Source of the DNA: Spinellus fusiger
Taxonomy: Eukaryota; Mucoromycota; Mucoromycetes; Mucorales; Phycomycetaceae
Direction: 5' to 3'
Assembly (NCBI GenBank): GCA_025094145.1
Contig: JALLLS010000058.1
Location: 124,001 to 188,000, forward strand
Length of the DNA: 64,000 nt
The translations under genes and the position numbers were made by a program. This document shows positions 1 through 9,739 of the stretch, piece by piece. A model generated the notes under the pieces. It was not told the origin of the DNA and ran no database searches. It was given only the letters and a program-made list of their open reading frames with translations. Numbering within the stretch: position 1 is the stretch's first letter; each line of letters starts with the position of its first letter.

Positions 1-2094
1 TCCACACCATGAGGCAGAAGGACATGAGAACAACGGCTCAACAGGATATCAGGTGCACCTTTACAGATCAAAACCCAGTCATTGGTTGTTACTGGGGTTG
101 TGGTAGAAGAAAGAGTGCTGGCCATTTCGGAAGACATGGGATGGTGAATGGAAAGCATCCATTTGTTTTTAGAGTTGAAAGGAATCTCGAACAGTTTTTC
201 AGCTTGATTACGACACTCTTCCACAGTTGATTTTGGGTTGGTGATCTCAGCAAACCGCAAAATAGCAGAATCAGTGGCATCACCAAATGTTTTACGGAGA
301 GGAACCTCTTGCTGTAGGGTGTCGGGGTCAAAGCTAGCACCATTGCAAAGAGCAGCGGCAGATTGAAGGTGGGCAATTTGGTGAGCAATGGAGAAACAGT
401 TGATGACCTCTGTTTCTTTCTGAACAAGGACATCACGGCAAGCTTGAGATGTAGCGTCATAGTCGAATACACAGGCATCGGAAACAAACATTTTGTTTTC
501 TGTCAAAGTACCAGTCTTGTCAGAACACAAAACATTGACACTTCCCAAGGTTTCTACGGTGGTGAGTACTTTGCAGAGAACATTGCTTTTCTTCATGCGA
601 TTGGCGATGAGAGTAAGACAGAGAGTGACAGCAACAGGCATACCTATAGATTTCCCAGTGTTAACAAAGAGGAGATCACATCTTACTATAGAGTATAGAG
701 TCTATACGATTACCTTCTGGAACAAAGGCAACAATAACACTGATAACAGCAATCAAGGCATTGGAGACACTCAGGAAGTCAGGGTACTGAACACGAAGCC
801 ATGCAGCCCAGGACACCAAACAGATGGTACCCACAGTCAAAGAAAGGACAGCAGTAATAATCACAAAGCGTAGAATTTCAGTCTGCAACAGAGTGCGTCC
901 ACCCTTATCCGACAAGGAAAGACGAGCAATACGTCCCATCAATGTCTTATCACCGATAGACACCACAATGCCCACAGCAGATCCATTCAAGCAATGAGTT
1001 CCCATCATAGCCACATTGTGAGTTTCAAGAACATTGGGGTCGGTAGCATCCACAGTGCCTGGAATAGCCTCGGATTCACCAGTAAGAACTGAACGATCGA
1101 ATTTAAGGTCATCAGAGACCTTGATTAGACGCAGATCTGCAGGCACCTTGTTTCCCATTTTAAGGTGAACAACATCTCCAGGCACGAGACCCACAGCGTC
1201 AATGGTCACTACAGCGTTGTCTCTTTGTGCAAGTGTCTGAGTAGGCAACAGACTGTTGATTGAGTTCATCACACGGCCAGTGGACCAGTCTTGCCATGCA
1301 TTAAAGAATGCTTGCAGAAAGATAACCAATAGCAGGATGATAGCCAACGCCAAGTTTAAAGAAGAAGGATTAGGATTTCCGAGAGGCTGCCATGAAACCC
1401 TATTTTTTTATTTTTTTTATTTTTAAAATGGTAAAAGTGAGTTTTTGTTTTGTTAAAGTTGTATCATTTACAGATTGAAAAAAAAAGAAAAATTAAAAAG
1501 AAAAATTAAAAACTTACCAGCAAATAATACTTGCAAACCACAACAAACTACAAAAACCACCAAAGAAGTAATCAAACAGTTTCTTTGGCCAATTGCTGGC
1601 TGGAGGAGAGATAGCATTCTTTCCGTACAAAGCGACACGTTTCAATGCCTGTTCTTTATCAAGACCACGTTCAATGCTTGTATTGTACTGCTGAGCAAGC
1701 TCCTCCACAGAAATAGTGTGGTAATTGACATCAGTGATTTCTAAATAAGTGATAATAATAATAATAATAATAATAATTACATGCAGTGGTGAGTATGTCT
1801 TTTAGTGGACAGAAAATAAGTAATTTTTTTTAAAAAAAAAAAAAACAACTTACCATCACTAAGTTCTTTCTTATTTTCTCCTGCTTTTCCCTTTGCTTGC
1901 TTCTCGGACACTGTGATGGAAAGTGTGCGGTAGGCAATAATCATTGGACCTGAGGAACCACGTGTTGCTGTACGCTGGCCAAGAGGAATATGGGCAGGCG
2001 TGTCATAGTCTGATGCTCTCACTTGGGAAGCATCAAACTGAATGGTACGGGTGGGTTCAAACCCTTCTTCAAGATCCTTCTTTATATCAGACAT
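1..2094 (-). CDS. Na+/K+-ATPase alpha-type P-type ATPase (IIC-like), 3' part outside window
   Basis: Integral membrane cation pump of the P-type ATPase superfamily; the family couples ATP hydrolysis to Na+/K+ (or H+/K+) exchange. Four exons are visible on the minus strand: 1854-2094, 1518-1740, 714-1399 and 1-643. All have GT-AG borders and phases that join cleanly to about 597 codons. The start is the ATG at 2094. Seen: an N-terminal cytosolic tail; the cation-ATPase N-domain (EELAQQYNTSIERGL, then FFGGFCSLLWFASI); the actuator motif TGES within DRSVLTGESEA; a membrane helix ending FVPEG; and the phosphorylation loop CSDKTGTLTENK, whose Asp is the phospho-acceptor. The actuator and N-terminal motifs fit the Na/K-ATPase alpha subgroup better than PMA H+ pumps or ENA Na+ pumps. 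The C-terminal nucleotide-binding and transport helices lie beyond base 1. The exact ion specificity is inferred. Confidence 0.9.
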
Positions 2095-3604
2095 TCTTTT
2101 CTATTTCTCTGATTCAAAGAATTTAAAAAGATATTATAAAAACTATAAAGGAAGCAATAAAGATGAATCTCTTTGTAGATCCAATGCAACAGAGAGAGTC
2201 AACAAGTTGAAAGATGAAACTTTCTTTCTTTTTGACAGGTAGAAGAGAATAAAAGAATTAAAAGTGAAGCAAGGTAGTGTATCAAAGAGACATTGTCCAG
2301 TTATTCAAACTGTATTTATAAGGACTCCCTCACTCTCACACGGAAATGGCTGCTACACCTATCTAGTAGTAGGTATAGTAAAAATAATAGTCAGCAATAT
2401 TAGCAGCAATAGCACACTAGCTCAGCCTAGGGTCAGCCTAGGGTCAGCTCACAAACACTAGACGGGACACTCCCACTAACAAATAACATTAAGATAATGT
2501 GAAATAAATAACTCAGGTATACTTGAGTCCAAAGTCTACTTCTGAGTATAATCCATCAGCCAATCCAAAACATTCGAACTGTCCACTCTATTTATGCTAT
2601 TGGTCAAAAAAAAAGAATCAATGGGAGTGGCTGAACGAAAAAATAAAAATAAAAAGAGATTAAATTCACATACTATTCTTGAACAGGGAGCATAGTGGCT
2701 TGCAGTATTAAGTCTCCTCTTCTGAGATCGACGTTTATCAAATGTGTGATGTGTTCAATGCTTTAAAATGCCCAATGACAGCAGGTTCCGAGTTGGATGT
2801 GCAACATATGAATAGAATTGCTTGGCTCTACCAAAGGAGGTTGCATTTTTGTTATTTGTATTCACTCAGGTGTTATTAGTAGCAATCAATACTATGTCTA
2901 TTCCATGGCCAGCAACCAACACAAAATATATTACATGACTAGCAATCAATACAAGATCTATTGACATAGTTGTAGAACGTGACGTTTTTCTTTCATAAGC
3001 ATAGGGTTAGATACTCAGTTGTCCTATTCTGAGCATTGGAATGGGGTTTTCCTTTTTTCCTTTTTGTTAGGAAAAGATAATAATAATAATAGTAGTAATA
3101 GTAGTAAAAATAATAGTAAAAATAATAGTAGTAATAGTAATAATAATTAATAACAATAACAATAATAAGAAATTGACATTGAGAATTTTATTCTTCAAAG
3201 TGTGTGTGTGTTGAATCCACCTGTGCTTTCCTAGTCCCACCTACACCATGGATCCATCTTCATTCAATAAGAATAGAATGACTAGAATACACTGCTGTCC
3301 TGTCGTATGGCTTGGATTCAGCTTATCCCATCGTCCTGAAAACTCAAATCAATAAAGAAAGGGACTTGTTGCTGGTAGAGTGGTTTAGTCTCTATTAACA
3401 TGGACATACATTCATCTTCATTTAATAAGAACTCAATGACACAGCATAAACTGACTAGATCCAATGCTGTCATTGTGATTTGGATCCAGTCTATCCCATC
3501 GTCTTGAAAACTCAAATCAATAAAGAAAAGGATTCGGACAGTAGTAGAATAGTTTAATCTCTATTAATAGAGACATTGGAAGAATAGAAAATGACAAGGT
3601 ATCC
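2095..3604. other. Intergenic: ATPase upstream region and 3' flank of the PPP1R21-like gene
   Basis: No convincing coding exon was found. The interval holds the divergent-side promoter of the ATPase gene, a (TAA/TAG)n tract near 3078-3150, and a short tandem duplication of AGCCTAGGGTC near 2425-2450. It also holds an imperfect tandem duplication at about 3254-3575 (separate entry). The 60-70-codon open frames here overlap the repeat and have no recognisable domain. Confidence 0.5.
3254..3575. repeat. Imperfect tandem duplication, period about 163 bp
   Basis: Two adjacent copies share blocks such as CCCATCGTC(C/T)TGAAAACTC, AATCAATAAAGAAA and TTTA(G/A)TCTCTATTAA. The first copy starts near 3254 and the second near 3417. 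It lies just downstream of the stop of the minus-strand PPP1R21-like gene, so it may be part of that gene's 3' flank or a decayed repeat. No coding function is claimed. Confidence 0.6.
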
Positions 3605-6600
3605 TTAATGAGATACTTTTGACTGCGACTGTTGCAGAGTGGTAATATACTCTGTCATCATATCAACTTGTCCTTGATAGTTACTCTCAGTAGTAGCCAA
3701 CATTTCCTATTCACCATCCCATGAAAAAGTCAGACTTCTTTTCTTCTTCTTTTCCCCACTCTACCTTTGCCTTGTCTACTTCACTTCTTAGCCATTTGAC
3801 TTCATTCTGTAAGGCTTGTTTGTCCTTGTCGTCCGTAGATAGCTTCTCTCTTAATGTCTCTACCATTCTATAGTAACGTACAACCCGACTATCTACTAGT
3901 TGCAACTAGAATAGAGTACAAAGAGTATCATACATACCATGTTCTTGTTGTTCTCGAAGATGAATAGAATAGTAACAAACCTTTTCTGTCAACTGTTTCA
4001 TCTGAATCTCATAATAGTTTTTAAGTGTAGCTTCTTTCGCAGCCATGCTCTCATTAGGGTTATAGTCACATGTCGTATTTGTATCTTGTGTTTGTACTTG
4101 CACTTGTTTGGGTTGAGGATTTATTTCCAATGAAGGCATTGGATTGGATGGCTGTTCATCATTAGAGTTTCCTGGCATCTCATTCCGAAGCTCAATAGAA
4201 TCATTTTCTGGAGGATACATGTCCTCCTCTATTGCCAAGACACTGTTCTGTCTACTGATTGGCAGAGCAGGCAGAATGGCGTCTGTCATCCCAGTGTTGG
4301 AGGATGACGAAGCATTATCTTTTGTGTTGACATTGCCAGAAGACGCCACAGCAATAGATGCTATCACAGGAGTGCTGTAAGACAAGGATTGGCTGGTGGT
4401 GTCCAGAAGTGGTGAAACAGCTGGCACCATGATCTCTACAGGTGCTACAGTGTCATCTATTAAAGTTGGGGGCTCCTGTGCATCTTTTCCTTTATAGATA
4501 AACACTTCTTCATCTTCATCTGAAGAAGATAGCTCATGTTTTTCGTCAGCCGGAGAGCTCTTCATAGGAGACAATGGAGCATTCTCGGTACTTTCTTCAT
4601 GCAGTGGTTCTTGTGAACTAGCTGGTTCAGTGATTAGTTCTTTATCTATCTGTGTTTCTCTGTCTACAGTTTCCTTGGTGGATTCCTTGGTGGATTCCTG
4701 AGTGAGTTTTTGTGCCTGAATAGTCTCCAACTCTTCTTTCTACAGGAATGTATTGAGTGATATGCTCTCTCTCTCTCAGTACCCACAATAACCTACCAAT
4801 TGTTGGTTATGAATCTCTAATGCATGGTTCTCTGCTTCTAAAGACTTGATCAGCTCCAATGTTTCTTGGTTCTGTAGCTGTTGTTGGAGATCTTCAATCG
4901 TCTCTCTTAGTTTGTCTATTTCTTCCTTTTGTTCTGCCTGCTTGTTCTGCTGTTCTACTTGCTTTGTCTCTAGCTCTGCCTGCTTTGCCTCTTGCTGCGT
5001 CTGTTTTGCCTCCCACTCTGCCCGTTTTGCCTCTTGCTCCGTGGCCTTTTGGTCGTACACAGACTTTTCTTGTAAAAGTACTTTTACTCTGGCTAACAAA
5101 AAGAAACCCCCCCTCACAGTCAGCTCCATAGACATCTCCCTCCAAAGGCGTGCCTTACCTTCAGAATCCTCCAAAGCAGCTGCTAATCGCTTGACTTGCT
5201 CTGACCAGGTTTCACTCGATGTCTTTAGTTTCTGAGCAATGACATGAGGCAATCCTTTGAGTGATGTCTAGCATATAGGACATGAGCACCGTAGAATGAT
5301 AAAGAAGATGAATGATAATAATAACAACCTTTTCTCGGAGTGCATAAATGTAGTTGTTGGCCTGCTCTTCTAGTATCTGTAATGCCTCACAGGCAGGAAT
5401 AACATCTGACAGTGTACTCTGTTGATCCTTAGCTTCTTTTCCTCACAATGTACAGGTACTTACACCTTTGAATGTCTCTTGGGGTTCTCTGTCCTCAATA
5501 TCTCCTACTTTTGCCAAGAGAAGACCACGGAGACTCTTTATTTCTGAGAGTAAATGCACATCACTCTGTCGCATGCGGCTCTCGTTCTCCTTCAACAGCT
5601 GTGTTTTCCTAATCAGCGACGGAGTAAGACACACCTATTCTTCTTGCTTCATTCCACACTCCTGCCTACTCTGTAAGTTCATTCTGAAGAGTGTCCACTT
5701 GAGACTGCAATGTAGCATGGTCCTGCTGAAGAGTGTTTTGCTGGTGTCTTTTCTCACTCTGTAATGATGATATTTCCAACTGTTTCTCCTGCATCTGTTT
5801 CTCCAGGTCTCCCATTTGTGCATGAAGGCCATTGACGTGGTTTGTATAGATGTGGTTCACCTCTGACAGTTCTTCATAAAGTCTCTCTATAGAAAGAAAA
5901 GGAGTCGTGTTCATAGAGATGTCTACCTATTGTCTCTTCTCTTTGTAGTCACCATTTTCCTCTATCTTCTTTGCAAGATCCTGGTTGGCAGCATCCAATG
6001 CCTGTGTACTCTTCTCCAGCTCTTTTTTGACTGCACCTCCCAGCAATGAAAAGTGTGATCCTTTCTTTTCCAGTGTAAGTTATTCCAATCTCTCTCTAGA
6101 TTTCTCTATTACTGTGCCCTTTTTCTCTATTCTCAAGGCTCTTACTGTGTCTTCATCTTGGAATGTATCAATTCGCTTGGTGAGTCTTTCATTGTGGAAA
6201 ACTAAAAGATCCAATTGTTCTTGTAGCTTCCATCGTCATAGCAATCGTCATAACAAGTGAATAGGTGTGCAATGTCAGTGGCCACCATAATGTTAATATA
6301 AAAAAAAGAGTACCTTTCTTAGTTCTTTCTCTTTCTCTTTCACACTTCCATGTAAAGCTGCATTGTTGGTTTGTTCCTATTCGCAGTGGTTTATACATGT
6401 TGAGGAATAACGACATACTTTGATAACGGCTTTTTTCAATACTACATGTTGTGCTTTGAGCCTATTTATTATGATCCATCGAATGATAAAGAGATAGATA
6501 GATAGATAACAATAAAGTGTTGGAATGAATATACATTTCTATGTATATCAGTTCGTTTGTCACTTTACTGCGAGTGTTTCTGGAATAGTTCCTGGTGCTT

Positions 6601-6829
6601 CTGGGCCAACTCTTCCATAGACACTGCCATGGCACCTGCAAAAACAAGGTGAGTAGGTGTACAAGGGGCATGACTTGGTAATGGTATGGAGGAGGAAGAA
6701 AAAGAAGTTGACGGATGAGGTCTCTCTTCTTCTCTTCTCTTCTTCTCTTCTCTTCTCTTCTCTTCTTCTCTTCTCTCTCTTTTTACCTGTGTTCAAATGG
6801 GCATGGCGTGTCAGTATTCCGTCACTCAT
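3605..6829 (-). CDS. PPP1R21: PPP1R21 (KLRAQ/FERRY subunit) homologue, coiled-coil protein
   Basis: Long coiled-coil protein; the human homologue is a subunit of the Rab5-effector FERRY complex on early endosomes. Fourteen exons (minus): 6787-6829, 6569-6635, 6419-6461, 6314-6376, 6146-6226, 5953-6064, 5670-5886, 5464-5608, 5329-5427, 5159-5267, 4797-5092, 3981-4739, 3765-3905 and 3605-3706. They sum to 2277 nt, a 758-residue protein; human PPP1R21 is about 780. Recognition rests on the N-terminal KLRAQ-type segment (HSQLKAQHVVLKKAVIKEQ), the shared motif KKIEENERL, and a C-terminal segment (QLVDSRVVRYY, then TTESNYQGQVDMM) that aligns with the human C-terminal domain. An E/Q/K-rich coiled coil lies at 4797-5092. 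A Ser/Thr/Glu-rich, probably disordered insert lies at about 4100-4700. The last intron (3707-3764) is the least certain junction. A FERRY-like role in this fungus is inferred. Confidence 0.82.
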
Positions 6830-7032
6830 TTTACGTGTATTAAACCCAATAAAAAGATAAAATAGAAAAGGTCCAAGGCACACTCTAGGCCCGAAAGTGT
6901 CTTTCTTAGCAAGAGAAGAGAAAGTGTGAAAAGGTGTCGGACTTTGTTATTTTACTTTGTTCTATAAGCACCCTCCTCTTCCTGTGTGGATGCTTCTTGT
7001 GACGTATACGGATGTTCAAACTGTTTTAATGG

Positions 7033-7576
7033 TTAGACATCCAAGCATACAGTCATTCCAGGTTCAAATGTCGGACCTATGAATCGCATATAGCGGAGAT
7101 ATGTCCTTCGTCCAGCGTATTTGAGATTCTCAATGAGTGTTTTCAAAAGTATGAATAGCAGTTTGGAGATGTTGAATGGCATACTTTGAATCCTCCAATA
7201 AGGATAAACCATAGTGATATTAGCTGTTCTTATAGTTGATTATATATATATAAAGTCAGAAGAAACATCACCCATTGTACCTGATGGTTGAGGAGATTCT
7301 ATAGTTGTTGAGGGTCTTGATTATTTTGGTCATGTCATTAGGATATTCCATTGGGAGTTCTACTTTCTCCATCCATTGCTTGGTTCATCCATGGATTATA
7401 GAGCTCTGCCTTCAACTCTCACTGTGTACATATGTCCTGCCATACAGATGGTTCCACCGACCAGTGCTTATAATTCTTTGTTGGCCAGAGAACAGAAAGT
7501 GTGCAAACGCAACACTAGGATCCATCTCTTCATCAACCTTACCAACATAGGGGGTTGATGGTACCCCCTTGTTGCC
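7033..7576 (-). CDS. Unrecognised spliced gene (C-terminal part; 5' end not resolved)
   Basis: I do not recognise this protein. Four exons join with consistent phases on the minus strand: 7516-7576, 7423-7466, 7281-7378 and 7033-7228, ending in TAA at 7033. The visible part is about 132 residues. It includes the segments GVPSTPYVGKVDEEMDP, QWMEKVELPMEYPNDM, IIKTLNNYRISSTIR and RFIGPTFEPGMTVCLDV, and has a plausible amphipathic or membrane-associated stretch (FNISKLLFILLKTLIENL). It sits about 200 bp upstream of the PPP1R21-like start, on the same strand. The first exon(s) should lie between about 7577 and 8000, but no convincing start was found; the ATG at 7616 opens a short frame that does not splice in cleanly. 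A decayed gene remains possible, although four in-phase junctions argue against it. Confidence 0.5.
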
Positions 7577-8509
7577 CTATAGCAATACCTTGGCAAGGTG
7601 GTCCGAGAGTTGAACATAGTAAACCACTTGTCAATAAAAACAAACAAACAAACAAACAAACAGACAGACAAAAAGGAGACAACGTCACTTGTAAATGAAA
7701 AAAAGGCATTAGAGAGTGTCATTGTCTACTTCTTTAATAATAATAAAAAGAACTTGAATTAAGCAATCATCCAATGTATAAGCAATTAGAACCGACTTTA
7801 TAGACTTGTATCATGGACTGTTTCTTTTTCTTGACTTGTTTTCCTTGTGCTATTTCTCTTTACAATAGCTTCTTTGTTGTTCTTTGCGTGTCTCAAGTTA
7901 ATTTCAAGTGCCCAACATTACAGGAATGCTAAATGAATTTTCTATTTCCGCCCTATGCGCTTTCTAAATCCACCCTTTGAGTCTGTAACTGCTGTAAAGA
8001 CTACTGCTGTTACTATTGCTACAGACACCCAGACATAAAAGAAGCCCGCATGTTGTCCATAGCCACTTGTTGAATAAAAGTGAAATCAGAGAGCCTTACA
8101 GATCTACAGATTAAAAAGACAGTCAAACACACAGTCCACGACTGAATGAAACAAAACAAAACAAAACAAAACAAAAGAGAAAGAGAAAGAGAAAGCGTCT
8201 ATCCCCTCTGTGTCCGGTCCGGTCCTATTACTGCGGGGATTGAATACTAGTCATGTAAGAAGGAAGAGGATGAACTCGTTGTACCTTCCTTTTTCAATCT
8301 ATAAAGGTTAGCAGTGAATATCCACCCATCCACCGAATAAGTCGCCTGATGATATTTCTACCTTTCCATCCTTTTACGCTCTGTCTGTGTTGACCTCTCC
8401 ATCCATCCATCCATCCGTCGATTCACCCACTCGCCTACTCGCCCATTCTCCGTGGATACGCTGACGTGTGTATTTGCCTTCATGACCTTCCCACGCCTAT
8501 TTCTATTAG
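7577..8509. other. Non-coding: RPL12 promoter/5' UTR and unresolved 5' part of the minus-strand gene
   Basis: Contains an AACA/AAACA tract (about 7635-7665), an AAAAC run followed by a GAAAGA run (about 8148-8195), and a pyrimidine-rich CCATCCATC stretch directly upstream of RPL12 (about 8395-8450), typical of highly expressed ribosomal protein promoters. A splice-acceptor-like TTTCTATTAG ends immediately before the RPL12 ATG. A 5' UTR intron with donor near 8466 is therefore possible; it would remove the upstream, out-of-frame ATG at about 8481. Confidence 0.45.
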
Positions 8510-9067
8510 ATGCCTCCCAAGTTCGATCCTTCTGAGGTTAAGATTATCTACCTTCGTGCCACTGGTGGTGAGGTCGGTGCTTCATCCGCCCTTGCCCCCA
8601 AGATCGGTCCTCTTGGTTTGTCCCCCAAGAAGGTCGGTGAAGATATCGCCAAGGGTACCAAGGACTGGAAGGGTCTCCGTGTCACTGTTCAGTTGACTAT
8701 CCAGAACCGTCAGGCTCAGGTCTCCGTGGTTCCCTCTGCCTCCTCTCTGGTCATCAAGGCTTTGAACGAGCCCCTCAGAGACCGCAAGAAGGAAAAGAAC
8801 ATCAAGCACAGCGGTAACGTGTCCCTTGAAGCCATCATCGATATTGCCCGTACCATGCGCTTCAAGTCTCTTGCCCGTGAATTGAAGGGTACTGTCAAGG
8901 AAATCCTTGGTACTGCCAACTCTGTCGGTTGCACTGTTGACGGTCAGAGCCCCAAGGATATGTGCGATGCCATTGATGCTGGTGAAGTTGAAATCCCCGT
9001 AAGTTGTTATTATTAAAGAGAAACGGTATAGTTTGGCTTACTGTTTTATTCTTTATAGGAGAAATAA
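8510..9067 (+). CDS. RPL12: 60S ribosomal protein L12 (uL11)
   Basis: Cytosolic large-subunit ribosomal protein of the uL11 family; it forms the base of the P-stalk at the GTPase-associated centre and binds 25S/28S rRNA. Two exons: 8510-8998 and 9059-9067. The second supplies only the last two codons and the stop (reading EIPEK then TAA) and gives exactly 165 residues, the usual eukaryotic length. Without splicing the frame would run into the intron as PVSCYY and stop. Seen: the N-terminal [24 protein letters not shown] region, the [11 protein letters not shown] segment, and the C-terminal RNA-binding domain with [12 protein letters not shown]. Codons are strongly C-ending compared with neighbours, consistent with translational selection in a highly expressed gene. 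Confidence 0.97.
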
Positions 9068-9739
9068 ATAACTTGTATAGTTATAGCTGTGAAAATAAAA
9101 ATGGAAAGGAAGAAATAAAGGGGAAGGCAGGCAGGCACTGAGTGGGCTTATTCCCTTGATATGTCTTGCAGAGTACTTTCAGCATAATAAAAAAAACTAA
9201 ACGATAAAAAAAGAAGCATTTATTCTTTAAGCGACCACTACAAATATATGCATGGCATTATTTAACAGAAACATGGCACTGTTTTACATGCATTGGGATT
9301 TGGAAAGAAAGAAGGATATATGCTTTGTAAATATAAATATAAATATAAATATAAATATAAATATAGGTCAGGAAGCAGTAGAGCGTAAAAACAAACAGTT
9401 CAGCCTGATTTATAATAATACATCACTATAGGTATAAAGTGAAGAATCAAATCTATCTGACATATCTCTCTGTCTATTGAAGTAAATGTTTTATAGTTAT
9501 ATCATTGGATTTGTTGATTTAATTCAATAGAGTTTATACAAGTAAAGGACAGTACCAATACTAGCAAGCGAGTTCATCGTTGACTTTTATCATCTCAGGA
9601 ACACAGCCATAACTAATCAAAAGAAGAACCCTTCTGCAGAAAGAAAGGAATGAAGCTATGCATACCATTATTTAAAACAAACGGCATACTTGACATCTTA
9701 CATATTCTTTCTCTTGTCTACACTCTTGGCTGATTGATT
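9068..9739. other. Intergenic: RPL12 3' flank and chitin synthase promoter
   Basis: No gene was seen. An ATAAAT microsatellite lies at about 9330-9365. The rest is AT-rich unique sequence. Confidence 0.5.

Noticed and set aside
2049..2063. GGGTTCAAACCC resembling a tRNA T-loop
   Set aside because: It lies in the first coding exon of the ATPase and no cloverleaf can be formed.
4846..5235. 129-codon Cys/Ser-rich plus-strand frame
   Set aside because: Antisense of the E/Q/K-rich coiled coil of the PPP1R21-like gene; Cys/Ser richness is a codon artefact.
7305..7550. 81-codon plus-strand hydrophobic frame
   Set aside because: Opposite strand of four minus-strand exons that splice in phase; no supporting domain.
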